Source: Longimicrobiales bacterium (GTDB lineage: Bacteria > Gemmatimonadota > Gemmatimonadetes > Longimicrobiales > Gaopeijiaceae). Taken from it: DNA of 64,000 bases. Positions within the stretch are counted from its first letter, which is position 1. The number at the start of each line of letters is the position of its first letter. Shown here one piece after another: positions 32,947 through 41,640 of this stretch. The translations under genes and the position numbers were made by a program. Under the pieces are notes generated by a model. The model was not told the origin of the DNA. It made no database searches and saw nothing but the letters and a program-made list of their open reading frames with translations. The stretch covers positions 1,950,501-2,014,500 of the forward strand of contig OY282361.1 of NCBI GenBank assembly GCA_958295645.1, in the 5' to 3' direction.

Positions 32947-35382
32947 ATGAGACGTTTCCCGTTCGCAGTTCTCGCGACGACAGTCGCAGTCGGCAGTTGG
33001 CCGGCCGTGACGCCGACCGCCTCGCCGCTCGCCGCAGCGTATTCCGCGCCCTGGTTCCTCCAGGAAGAGGAGCAGCAGGCGCAGGAGGACGAAGAGGAGA
33101 AGGAGGACGCCAAGACGTACAGCGACGTGATCACCGAAGAGGCCGTGACGAGCGAGGGCCTCTTCGACACGCACATGATCGGCGACGACCTCTTCTACGA
33201 AATCCCGCTCGACATGATGGGCCGGGAGATGCTGTTGCTGACGCGCATCGCCCGCACGCCCGACGGCGCCGGCTACGGAGGCTCCAAGGCCAACACGGCC
33301 ACCGTGCGCTGGGAGCGCGTGCGCGACCGGATCCTGCTTCGCCTGGTGAGCTACCGCAACGTGGCCGACGACACCACGGCCGTGGCCGGAGCGGTCAGGA
33401 ACTCCAACTTCGAGCCCATCGTGATGGCCTTCGACGTCGAAGTGATGCCGGAGGATTCCTCGGCGGCCGTCGTCAAGGTCACGGACTTGTTCTCGGAGGA
33501 CGTGCCGCTGCTCGGCCTGCCCAGTTTCCGCCGCGAACAGTTCAGCGTGCGCCGCGTGGACGGCGACCGCACCTACGTCGTGCGCGCCACGGCCTTCCCC
33601 ACCAACGTGGAAGTGCGGCGAGTGCTCACCTACGTCGCCACCGAAGCGCCCTCCAACGCCGCAAGCAACACCCTGTCCATGGAAATGCATCACTCGATGC
33701 TGCTCCTGCCCGACGATCCGATGCAACCGCGGCTGTGCGACGAGCGCGTCGGCTTCTTCAGCACCCGCCAGACCGACTACGGCCTGGACGAACAGCGAGC
33801 GGTCGAGCGTTGCCACGTCACGCGGTGGCGGTTGGAGCCCAGCGATCCAGAGGCGTTCGCGCGCGGCGAACTCGTCGACCCCGTCAAGCCCATCGTCTAC
33901 TACATCGATCCGGCCACGCCGCCCAAGTGGGCGCCTTTTCTCAAGCAGGGCGTCGTGGACTGGCAGCCCGCGTTCGAGCGGGCCGGCTTCAGCAACGCCA
34001 TCGTGGCGCGCGACGCGCCGGACGACCCGGCCTGGGACCCCGAAGACGCTCGCTATTCCGTCATCCGGTACTTGGCCTCGCCAGTCCAGAACGCTTCGGG
34101 TCCGCACGTGCACGATCCGCGCACCGGCGAGATCCTGGAGAGCGACATCCAGTGGTATCACAACGTCATGAACCTGTTGCGCAACTGGTTCTTCGTGCAG
34201 ACCGCAGCCGTGAACGAGGACGCGCGGGGCGTCAAGTTCGACGACGACGTCATGGGGGAACTCGTGCGCTTCGTCTCCGCTCACGAAGTCGGGCACACGC
34301 TCGGCCTGCAACACAACATGCAAGCGTCGTCGGCCTACACGGTGGAGCAACTGCGCACGCGCTTCACCTGCGAAATGGGAGTGGCGTCGTCGATCATGGA
34401 CTATGCGCGCTTCAACTACGTGGCGCAGCCCGGCGACGACACCTGTCTCCTGCCCGTCGTCGGCCCTTACGACGAGTTCGCGATCGAATGGGGCTACCGG
34501 CCGTTCCCCGGCCAGGACACCGAGTCCGAGCAAGGCGCCTTGCGCGAGATGGTGGCCGACATGCAGGACGATCCGGTCTATCGGTTCTCGAGTCCCACGG
34601 GCGCTGATCCGACGGCGCTCACCGAAGCGATCGGCGACGACGCGATGCGAGCTTCGGACTACGGCGTCGAGAACCTGAAGCGCATCACGGACAGGCTGGC
34701 GGACTGGACCTACGTGGAAGGCGAAGACTATTCGCAGCTTCGGGAGCTGTACGGCAACGTGGTGTCGCAGTGGAGCCGCTACACGGGTCACGTGACCGCG
34801 AACATCGGCGGCATCGTGGTGACGCGGAAGCGCCAGGGACAGGACGGCGTCCCTTACGAGATGGCCTCCAAGGACAAGCAACGAAGAGCCATGGAATATC
34901 TGCGCCGACAAGTCTTCGCCACGCCGGAATGGCTGTTGGACGAAGAGTTGCTGAGGCGCTTCCAAGGAACGGGGGCAGTGGATCTGGTGGCCGGACGCCA
35001 AGCCGCTGCGCTTGCTCAAGTCCTCGGCGTGAGCCGCATGAAGCGCCTGATCGAACAGGAGGCGTTCCACGACTCGGACGCCTATGCGCTGGGCGAGATG
35101 CTCGACGACCTGCGGGACGCTGTTTGGTCGGAGGCCTCCCGGGGCGCCGCGACGGACGCGTACCGCCGCAACTTGCAACGCAGCTACCTGAACCGCATGA
35201 AGACTCTCTTGGAAGACGAAGATGCGCTCGAGACCGATGTGGCTCCGTTCGTGCGAGGACAGTTGGAGACGCTGCGCGGCGAGTTGGAAGAGGCCGTCCA
35301 GCAGGTTGACGACCGGGCCACGCGCCTGCACTTTCGCGACGCGGTGGCCCGGATCGGCGCCATTCTAGATCCCGCCGGGTAG
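32947..35382 (+). CDS. DUF5117-type zinc-dependent metalloprotease
   Basis: 811 residues from the ATG at 32947. A signal peptide is followed by an acidic Glu/Asp-rich linker (about 38-56). The N-terminal DUF5117/DUF5118 region includes GLFDTHMIGDDLFYEIPLDM and TRIARTPDGAGYG. The catalytic part has VVDWQPAFERAGF, SAHEVGHTLGLQHN with HEXXH at 446-450, a third His in the same motif, and SSIMDY. The family is common in Bacteroidota and Gemmatimonadota and acts outside the inner membrane. The upstream gap of 91 bases leaves room for its own promoter, but it follows two other extracellular proteases on the same strand. Confidence 0.9.
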   Translation: MRRFPFAVLATTVAVGSWPAVTPTASPLAAAYSAPWFLQEEEQQAQEDEEEKEDAKTYSDVITEEAVTSEGLFDTHMIGDDLFYEIPLDMMGREMLLLTRIARTPDGAGYGGSKANTATVRWERVRDRILLRLVSYRNVADDTTAVAGAVRNSNFEPIVMAFDVEVMPEDSSAAVVKVTDLFSEDVPLLGLPSFRREQFSVRRVDGDRTYVVRATAFPTNVEVRRVLTYVATEAPSNAASNTLSMEMHHSMLLLPDDPMQPRLCDERVGFFSTRQTDYGLDEQRAVERCHVTRWRLEPSDPEAFARGELVDPVKPIVYYIDPATPPKWAPFLKQGVVDWQPAFERAGFSNAIVARDAPDDPAWDPEDARYSVIRYLASPVQNASGPHVHDPRTGEILESDIQWYHNVMNLLRNWFFVQTAAVNEDARGVKFDDDVMGELVRFVSAHEVGHTLGLQHNMQASSAYTVEQLRTRFTCEMGVASSIMDYARFNYVAQPGDDTCLLPVVGPYDEFAIEWGYRPFPGQDTESEQGALREMVADMQDDPVYRFSSPTGADPTALTEAIGDDAMRASDYGVENLKRITDRLADWTYVEGEDYSQLRELYGNVVSQWSRYTGHVTANIGGIVVTRKRQGQDGVPYEMASKDKQRRAMEYLRRQVFATPEWLLDEELLRRFQGTGAVDLVAGRQAAALAQVLGVSRMKRLIEQEAFHDSDAYALGEMLDDLRDAVWSEASRGAATDAYRRNLQRSYLNRMKTLLEDEDALETDVAPFVRGQLETLRGELEEAVQQVDDRATRLHFRDAVARIGAILDPAG

Positions 35383-35401
35383 CCGCCTCAGGAGAATCAC
35401 A

Positions 35402-36694
35402 TTGACTCAGCAATTCAAGGACATGCCGGTCGCGTCGTTGTACCTGCGGGATCGGGTGCGCATCCGGCTGGAGAAGGCGGGCTACAAGACCTTGGGAGAC
35501 GTCTTGGCCGCGCAACCCAAGGACGTCCAGGCGATTCGCGGGCTGGGGGCGAAGTCCCTGGCACGCATCCGAACCTTGGCCCGAACCGCCAAGTCCGTTC
35601 CCTCGGAGAAGATGGCGGCCTTGGTGCGTCCCGGGGCGGCCGATCCGCTGCCCAGGGTTTCGGCCGAGATGCTGGCTGCGGTCGCAACCGCGACGACGCT
35701 GTCGGAAGAAGTCGCCGCCTTGGTGGCGGGCCTGCGCGGCCGAGACGCGAGCGTGTTCCTTCGCCGGCTCGGCCTGGGTTCGGGGCCGGTGCCGACGCTG
35801 GAAGCGCTGGGCGCCGAACACGGAGTGACGCGGGAGCGCATCAGGCAGGTGTGCGCTCGGCACGCCTCGCTCGTGGCCGAGTCGGGCCTTCGGCTTCCCA
35901 TCGCCTCGGCAGCCGCCGAGGTGGTCGGCGAAGCAGGAGGCATCGCGTCGGCGCGCCGCTTCGTGGAACTGTGCCGGGAGGCAGGGATTTCGGTAGCCGA
36001 AGCCGACTTGGCCGCAATTCCGGGGCTGGTGCAGATGGGCCTGATGCCGAGGATGGCCTGGAACAGCGACCTCCTGGCATGGGTGACGGAGGAATCGGCG
36101 GCCGTTGCGGTCGTCCAAGCCGTTCGGCTCAAGATGCGCGTGAGACTGGCCCGCAAGGATCTCCAACGCTTGGGCGCCTTGGACGAGTCGCAATACGCGG
36201 CGGATCCAAGGGCGGGCGGCGAAGGGATCGCGGCCTTCGTGACGCCGCCCGGATCGCGGATGGAGCCATGCGCCGGCTGGCTGGTCCTGTTGCCGGCGGA
36301 GGAATCGAGCCTACTGCGGATGGTGCGCAAGGTGCTGTCCGTCGCGGGCAGCTTGAGCATCGCCGAACTCGCCGATGCGTTGTCGCGCGGCATGCAAGCC
36401 CTGCCGCCGCGGCCCGCGCTACGGATGATTCTCTCCGACCACAAGGACTTCGAAGTGTCGGGCAATAGGGTTTGTCGGGCCGTGCGCGCTCTGGGCGTCA
36501 GTTCGCTCTCCAGCGCGGAGGCCGAGGGCGTGAAAGTGACGCGCGCTCAAGGCGGCGTCATCACCAGCGGCGAGTTCTCCGCGGGCATGATGGGCGCTGG
36601 CTACTCGCTGGCGCGCGCCCGGCAGATCCTGACGGGTCCCCTGATGGTTCGGCAGTCGAAGGGCGTCTACGCGCTGAGAGGCACGCGGGGGTAA
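35402..36694 (+). CDS. DNA-binding protein: helix-hairpin-helix, sigma-70 region-4-like HTH and winged helices
   Basis: 430 residues. The TTG start at 35402 has AGGAG eight bases upstream. Residues about 8-60 (PVASLYLRDRVRIRLEKAGY, then LGDVLAAQ and IRGLGAKSLARI) resemble the RNA polymerase alpha C-terminal domain. Residues about 130-160 (TLEALGAEHGVTRERIRQV) match sigma-70 region 4. Residues about 300-350 (LLRMVRKVLSVAGSLSIAEL) look like a HARE-HTH or winged helix, and the last 60 residues form another winged helix. It is likely a transcription regulator or promoter mimic rather than a sigma factor, since regions 2 and 3 are absent. It may be coupled to the protease 19 bases upstream. Confidence 0.7.
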   Translation: MTQQFKDMPVASLYLRDRVRIRLEKAGYKTLGDVLAAQPKDVQAIRGLGAKSLARIRTLARTAKSVPSEKMAALVRPGAADPLPRVSAEMLAAVATATTLSEEVAALVAGLRGRDASVFLRRLGLGSGPVPTLEALGAEHGVTRERIRQVCARHASLVAESGLRLPIASAAAEVVGEAGGIASARRFVELCREAGISVAEADLAAIPGLVQMGLMPRMAWNSDLLAWVTEESAAVAVVQAVRLKMRVRLARKDLQRLGALDESQYAADPRAGGEGIAAFVTPPGSRMEPCAGWLVLLPAEESSLLRMVRKVLSVAGSLSIAELADALSRGMQALPPRPALRMILSDHKDFEVSGNRVCRAVRALGVSSLSSAEAEGVKVTRAQGGVITSGEFSAGMMGAGYSLARARQILTGPLMVRQSKGVYALRGTRG

Positions 36695-36723
36695 GCGTCC
36701 GGCATGGACGAGCGTTGCGACGC

Positions 36724-36752
36724 CCCGCTTGTCCTCGCAGGGACCAAGCGGG
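36724..36752. terminator. hairpin between convergent genes
   Basis: CCCGCTTG and CAAGCGGG form an 8-bp stem, with a further three inner pairs after a bulge and a small loop. It lies in the 81-base gap between the HTH gene and the convergent amidohydrolase. There is no T-run on either side, so efficiency is uncertain. Confidence 0.4.
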
Positions 36753-36775
36753 TCCGAACGTTGAGACGTCGCTGC

Positions 36776-38518
36776 CTATCGCTCGTAGCGCACGACTCCG
36801 CCGACGATGGTCATCTCCACCCTCGCCTCGGCCAACTCCTCGTCGGGAACCGATAGGATGTCGCGGTCGAGCACCACTATGTCGCCCAGCTTTCCCACTT
36901 CCAGCGATCCCTTGTACGCCTCTTCGAATGCGGCGAAGGCGCTGGCCATCGTGTAGCTGCGCAGAGCCTCGGTGCGCGTCATTCGCTGGGCTGGAAAGAA
37001 CTCCTCGCCGTCGGCGGTCGTGCGCAGGACCGAGGCGCGAAAGCCAGCCAGCGGGCTCACGTCTTCCACCGGCGTGTCGGTGCCGTTGTTGACGACCACG
37101 CCCGCGTCCAGGAACGAACGCCACAGATAGGCGCCCGATTCGGCCCTTCCTGCGCCCAGCCGGCGGAACACCCATGGAGCGTCGGAGGTGGCGTGGACGC
37201 CCTGCATCGAGGCGACGATTCCCAGCGAGGCGAAGCGCTGGACGTCGTCGGGATGAACGTGTTGCGCATGTTCGATCCGCCAGCGCAGCTCGCCGCCGGG
37301 CGATTGGCCTGCCGAATCGAACACGGCCTGATAGATGTCGAGGGTCTCGCGGTTGGCGCGGTCGCCGATCGCGTGCGTGTTGACTTGAAAGCCGTGCTTG
37401 AGGGCGACGTGGGCCGTGCCGGTGATGTCTTCAACCGTTTCGAGCACGAGTCCGCTGGACGAGGGCATGTCCTCGTAGGGCGCCAGCAGCCAAGCTCCGT
37501 GCGACCCCAACGCCCCGTCGATCTGGCGCTTGATCGAGCGCACGGTCAGGTAGTCGTCGCCCTCCGACGGCATGTAGTAGCTGGGAAGGCGCGCGTCCAG
37601 GTCTTCGTTGGACTCGCCGCGGACCATGACGTAGAGCCGAACGGGCAGCGCGCCTTCGGCCTCCAAGGCCTTGAGGCCGTCGATGGTCGCGAAGCTGGCG
37701 CCGGCGTCTTGAAACGAGGTGACGCCCTTGGAGAGCGCCTCTTCGGCGGCCAGAGCCGCTTGGCGGCGGAAGTCGGCGTCGATCTCCTCCGGCGACCGGG
37801 CGGCCTGGGCCTGGGAGAAGGCCGCTGTCACCGGGCGTTGCGCCGTTTCTCGAAGCAGGCCGGTCAATTCGCCGGCGGCATCCCGCACGAACTCTCCGCC
37901 GGGCGGCGGCTCGGATTCTTGGTCCAAGCTCGCCAGGGCCAGCGCCGCGGCGTTCGCGAAGGCGGCGTGGCCGGAAGCGTGCGTGAGCAACACGGGGTTG
38001 TCGGGACTAGCGGCGGAGAGCGAAGCGTGCGTGGGTCCGCCTTCGACCGCGGGCTCGGGAGGCGCCTCCCACTTCTCCTGGTGCCAGCCGCGTCCGCGGA
38101 TCCAGGCGCCGGGAGGCGCTTCCGCGACGGCCTCGGCCACCATGGCGACGATCTCGTCCCAACTGCGGGCGCCGGTCAGGTCGAGGATCATGCGGGCGTT
38201 GCCCAGACTCATGTAGTGGCCGTGTCCTTCGATGAAGCCGGGCGCGGCGAAGCGCCCTTCGAGTTCGACGACCCGGGTCCCGTCGCCGATGAACGAGGCC
38301 ACGTCGGCGTTGCTGCCGACCGCCACGATCCATCCGTCGTCGATGGCCACGGCCTCGGCCGTCGAATCGTCCTCGTCCACCGTGGCCACGACGCCGCCCC
38401 GGAGAACCAGATCGGCCTCTTCCGCGCCGCCTGCGCAACCCAACGCCGGCAGGACCGCCAGCAATAGCAGGCGTGGCGTGGCCAAGAGGCGTGGCGCGCT
38501 CAACTTGCTTCTCCTCAT
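36776..38518 (-). CDS. YtcJ-like amidohydrolase, lipoprotein
   Basis: 580 residues; the ATG at 38518 has GGAG six bases upstream. The signal ends in PALGC. The metal-dependent hydrolase fold shows an N-terminal beta cap (ADLVLRGGVVATVD), GHGHYMSLGNA with the HxH metal site, SFQDAGASF, HAIGDRANRETLDIY and VVNNGTDTPVEDVSPLAGF with the catalytic Asp, then GKLGDIVVLDRDIL. YtcJ-like enzymes hydrolyse amides or cyclic amides and are rarely characterised. It is on the same strand as the epimerase at 38575, 56 bases away, and may share its transcript. Confidence 0.88.
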   Translation of the reverse strand: MRRSKLSAPRLLATPRLLLLAVLPALGCAGGAEEADLVLRGGVVATVDEDDSTAEAVAIDDGWIVAVGSNADVASFIGDGTRVVELEGRFAAPGFIEGHGHYMSLGNARMILDLTGARSWDEIVAMVAEAVAEAPPGAWIRGRGWHQEKWEAPPEPAVEGGPTHASLSAASPDNPVLLTHASGHAAFANAAALALASLDQESEPPPGGEFVRDAAGELTGLLRETAQRPVTAAFSQAQAARSPEEIDADFRRQAALAAEEALSKGVTSFQDAGASFATIDGLKALEAEGALPVRLYVMVRGESNEDLDARLPSYYMPSEGDDYLTVRSIKRQIDGALGSHGAWLLAPYEDMPSSSGLVLETVEDITGTAHVALKHGFQVNTHAIGDRANRETLDIYQAVFDSAGQSPGGELRWRIEHAQHVHPDDVQRFASLGIVASMQGVHATSDAPWVFRRLGAGRAESGAYLWRSFLDAGVVVNNGTDTPVEDVSPLAGFRASVLRTTADGEEFFPAQRMTRTEALRSYTMASAFAAFEEAYKGSLEVGKLGDIVVLDRDILSVPDEELAEARVEMTIVGGVVRYER

Positions 38519-38574
38519 GTCGTTCTCCGTCGGACACGGCCCACATGGCTGGTCCGTGCAAGCGTGGCGCGCAT

Positions 38575-39756
38575 CTATCCAGTCCGGCGAAACGCGCGCC
38601 AGAGATCGAGGACTTCGCGTTCGCGCTCCGCGCTCATGCCGGACCGAAACGCGGCTTGGCGCTCCGGCGGCCGCGCCAGATGATACTCCAGCGTGGACGC
38701 GGACGTGTCGGCCAGGGACCGGAATGTGAGGCCCTTGCGGACTTCGGGCGTCAGGTCGAACCGGGCGAAGCCGGCGAAGCGACCGCGGGCGGGCCTCCAG
38801 ACGGGCAGCTCGGCGTAGGGCCGCAGTCCGGCGTTCACGGCGAAGTCGGCGTCCACCCAGGTGAAGGTCGTCTCGGCGGTGGTCACGGCGCGGATGCCGT
38901 AGAGCAGTTCCGCCATGGGGCGCGGAGTGCGCGGGCCGACCACGTTGTAGGTCCCCGACTCCTCCGCCTCGATCATCCTCACCAGCCATTCGGCGAAGTC
39001 CCGCACGTCGATGATCTGGACCGGGTCGGCGCCGTCCCCGGGCGCCAGGACCTCGCCGCCTCGGTGAATGCGGGCGGGCCAATAGGTGAACCGGTCGGTC
39101 GTGTCGCCGGGGCCGATGATCAGGCCGGGGCGGAACACCAGGGTTCGGCCCTCGCCGAAGGCGTCGCGAACGACTTGTTCCGCCAGGGCCTTGCTGAGGC
39201 CGTAGGGCAGCCGCTCCGCTCCCGGCTCCACGCCCGCGGACTCGTACGTCCACACCGGCGCCGCCGAGGACATCGGGACGCGGCTGGTGTCCGCGTACAC
39301 CGAACGCGTGGACACGAAGACGTACCGCTCGCAGGCGTCCTTGAGCAGGTTGGCGCTGAGATCGACCCAGGCGGGCCTGATCGCCGAGTTGTCCACGACA
39401 ACGTCCCACCTGCGGCCCTCGAGCACGCTCAGGTCGTCGTTGCGGTCGCCGACCAGCTTCTCCACGTCGGGAAACAGGTGCGGGTTCGTGCGGCCCCGGT
39501 TGAACAGAGTCACTTCGTGGCCGCGAGAGAGCGCGTATTCCACCTGGTGAGGACCAATGAAGTTCGTCCCGCCCAGGATCAGAATCTTGCGCGCAGCGCC
39601 GGAGTTCGGCGGTTGCCCACCAGCGGCGTCCAGTCGTTGCGCCGAGGCGACACCCGTCCGTTGCGCAACGGCCTTGGCCGGCGCCGACGCTCCCGCAGCC
39701 AGCCCTCCGCCGGCCGCCGCCGCGATCTTGAGGAACCGCCTTCGGTTCGTGTTCAT
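38575..39756 (-). CDS. Tat-exported NAD-dependent epimerase/reductase family protein
   Basis: 393 residues. The N-terminus MNTNRRRFLKIAAAAGGG is a textbook Tat signal (RRxFLK), unusual for a nucleotide-sugar epimerase fold. The Rossmann part starts KILILGGTNFIGPHQVEYAL, with the GxxxxG motif modified to GGTNFIG. RYVFVSTRSVYAD and the YGLSKALAE segment give the Ser-Tyr-Lys triad. A mature, folded, NAD-bound enzyme could thus be exported. Substrate unknown. Its start overlaps the stop of the ABC permease as ATGA, so it is co-translated with that transporter. Confidence 0.85.
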   Translation of the reverse strand: MNTNRRRFLKIAAAAGGGLAAGASAPAKAVAQRTGVASAQRLDAAGGQPPNSGAARKILILGGTNFIGPHQVEYALSRGHEVTLFNRGRTNPHLFPDVEKLVGDRNDDLSVLEGRRWDVVVDNSAIRPAWVDLSANLLKDACERYVFVSTRSVYADTSRVPMSSAAPVWTYESAGVEPGAERLPYGLSKALAEQVVRDAFGEGRTLVFRPGLIIGPGDTTDRFTYWPARIHRGGEVLAPGDGADPVQIIDVRDFAEWLVRMIEAEESGTYNVVGPRTPRPMAELLYGIRAVTTAETTFTWVDADFAVNAGLRPYAELPVWRPARGRFAGFARFDLTPEVRKGLTFRSLADTSASTLEYHLARPPERQAAFRSGMSAEREREVLDLWRAFRRTG

Positions 39757-40649
39757 AAGTCTCTCTTGCGAAAGTTGACGAAGGAGATGGCAACGAACGC
39801 CAGGGAATATGCGGCGGCGGCCCCCGCAAGCAACGCAAAGCTCCGGCTCTCCGCAAGCAATGCAAAGCCCGGGCTCTCCGCAAGCAGGCCCGCGTCGGCC
39901 GGAAGCGGCGAGGCATAGTAGAGCTCGCGGCTGGACAGTCCTTCGGCGACCCGGCCCGGCAGGTACCCGATGGCCTTCGCTAGCCAGTCGTATCCCTTCA
40001 TCGCGGCCCAGAACATTCCAATGCTGGCCGCGATGCCCTCCACCACATAGTATCCCAACAGGATGCCTACCGTGGCGGCTCCGCCCCGCGTCAGCGCGGC
40101 CAAGCAGAACGCCGAGCCTCCCCACACCGCCATTCCCAGGCCCATCCCCGCCCACGCCTTCAAGTCGGCAACTGTGGAAGCCGTCATTTCGCCAGTCGGC
40201 GGGAAGGCCAGCAGGCCCGCCGCGCCGGCCGCCCAAGCCAGTCCGGCAAACCACAGCGCGAGAACTGCCGAGAGCAACAGCTTGCCCGCGAAGAAGCTCT
40301 CCTTGGCCAGCCCGTCGATCACGCCCTGCCGACCCGTGCGCCACTTGAACTCCGGGGCGAACAAGAGCGCGACCGCCAGCGCGAAGCACATCGATCCCAT
40401 GTTCGCGCCCATCGGAACCATCGTCCAGCCCGTCTTCCAGCCCATCTCGACAGGCGAAAAACGGCCCGTCGCGACGGTCGCGACCGCGACGAAGACCATC
40501 AAGAGGCCCGTGAGCACCCAGAACGCCGGACGCTTGCGCGCCTTGAGCGCCTCGTTGCGGAACAAAATTCCCGCCAGCCCGCTTCGGCGCCGTGGCCGGT
40601 CGCGGCCGAGCGCCTCGACGGAACCGAGATGCGAGCGGGCGCCGGTCAC
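39753..40649 (-). CDS. ABC transporter permease (ABC-2 type)
   Basis: 298 residues from a GTG at 40649 that overlaps the ATPase stop (GTGA). Six spans follow a cytosolic segment of about 35 residues (FRNEALKARKRPAF), typical of ABC-2 export permeases. Near the C-terminus, before the last span, there is a short repeated segment GLLAESPGFALLAESRSFA, caused by a 27-base tandem repeat. It forms the transporter with the ATPase and is coupled to the Tat-exported epimerase. Substrate unknown. Confidence 0.82.
   Translation of the reverse strand: MTGARSHLGSVEALGRDRPRRRSGLAGILFRNEALKARKRPAFWVLTGLLMVFVAVATVATGRFSPVEMGWKTGWTMVPMGANMGSMCFALAVALLFAPEFKWRTGRQGVIDGLAKESFFAGKLLLSAVLALWFAGLAWAAGAAGLLAFPPTGEMTASTVADLKAWAGMGLGMAVWGGSAFCLAALTRGGAATVGILLGYYVVEGIAASIGMFWAAMKGYDWLAKAIGYLPGRVAEGLSSRELYYASPLPADAGLLAESPGFALLAESRSFALLAGAAAAYSLAFVAISFVNFRKRDL
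39824..39887 (-). repeat. in-frame 27-bp tandem repeat inside the permease gene
   Basis: Two near-identical copies (39824-39850 and 39851-39877, about three differences) and the start of a third. Each encodes nine residues of the LLAESxxFA type, between membrane spans. The length of the array keeps the frame, so copy number can vary without disrupting the gene. Confidence 0.75.
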
Positions 40650-41566
40650 GAAGCCTCCGCTGCTCCCGGCGGCGTGCCGTCGGTGAGTTCCATGAACACC
40701 TCTTCCAGGGTCTTGCTCTCCGCCGCGAGATGCGACGGGTGGACCCCGTGGCCCGACAAGTAGCGGCTCAGCGTCCCCAAGTCGCCGGAATCCAGGCGCG
40801 CCACGACGGCGCCGTTGCTGATCCTGGCCGACGAGGCCCCGGGGTAGCCGTCCATGACCGCGAGCAGCCGTTCGATGTCGTCCGCCTTCACGACCACGTG
40901 CTTGTCGCCGCCTACGATGTCGCTCACGGCGCCCGTCTTCATGATGCGACCTCTGCGAATGATCGACACGTGAGTGCAGGTGCGCTCGACTTCCCAAAGC
41001 AAGTGGCTCGACAGGAAGATCGTCTTGCCGCGCTCGGCCATGCCGCGGATGATGCGGCGGATCTGCCTCATTCCCTGCGGGTCGAGGCCGTTGGCGGGCT
41101 CGTCCAGGACGACCAGCTCCGGGTCGGCCAGCATCGCGGCGGCGAGCGCGAGCCGTTGCTTCATGCCCAGCGAATAGGTCTTGAAGCGATGCTTGGCGCG
41201 CCCCCGCAGGCCTACGATGTCCAAGCACTCCTCGATGCGCGCCCGGCCGACCCTCTTCACGTTGGCGGCGATCCGGAGATTGTCCCGGCCGCTCATGTAG
41301 GGGTAGAAGTTGGGCGTCTCGAGCGTGGCGCCGGTGCGGGCGCGCGCCGCGACGAGTGCGCCCGGAGTGGAAGCGCCGAAGAGGCTGAACGACCCCGCTG
41401 TGGGCCGGACGATGCCGAGCAACATTCCAATGGTCGTGGTCTTGCCGCTCCCGTTCGGGCCGAGGAATCCGAACACCTGGCCTCGTTCCACGGCGAAGCT
41501 GGCGTCGTCCACGGCGACGACTTCCTTGTAGCGCTTGGTCAGGCCTCGCGCCTCGATGACGGCCAT
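40646..41566 (-). CDS. ABC transporter ATP-binding protein
   Basis: 306 residues from the ATG at 41566. Walker A is GPNGSGKTTT, the signature is YSLGMKQRLALAAAML, Walker B is LVVLDEPANGLDP, and the H-loop is SSH. The LGMKQRL form and the C-terminal extension of about 80 residues (SDIVGGDKHVVVKADDIERL, ending EEVFMELT) are typical of NodI/CcmA-like ATPases of ABC-2 exporters. It overlaps its permease by GTGA. What is exported is unknown. Confidence 0.9.
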   Translation of the reverse strand: MAVIEARGLTKRYKEVVAVDDASFAVERGQVFGFLGPNGSGKTTTIGMLLGIVRPTAGSFSLFGASTPGALVAARARTGATLETPNFYPYMSGRDNLRIAANVKRVGRARIEECLDIVGLRGRAKHRFKTYSLGMKQRLALAAAMLADPELVVLDEPANGLDPQGMRQIRRIIRGMAERGKTIFLSSHLLWEVERTCTHVSIIRRGRIMKTGAVSDIVGGDKHVVVKADDIERLLAVMDGYPGASSARISNGAVVARLDSGDLGTLSRYLSGHGVHPSHLAAESKTLEEVFMELTDGTPPGAAEAS

Positions 41567-41606
41567 GCAGGGCTCCCGGGGGAATGTAAGGAGACGACTA
41601 CAAGTA

Positions 41607-41622
41607 AGCCGCTTCGGCGGCT
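41607..41622 (-). terminator. AGCCGC hairpin after the AI-2E-type gene
   Basis: A perfect 6-bp stem (AGCCGC/GCGGCT) with a four-base loop, CGAA in minus-strand RNA (UUCG on the other strand). It sits 18 bases after the end of the AI-2E-type gene and is followed by TTACTTGT. A weak U-run makes it a probable terminator or transcript stabiliser separating this gene from the ABC operon. Confidence 0.5.
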
Positions 41623-41640
41623 GTCTGGCAAGGCGAGACG

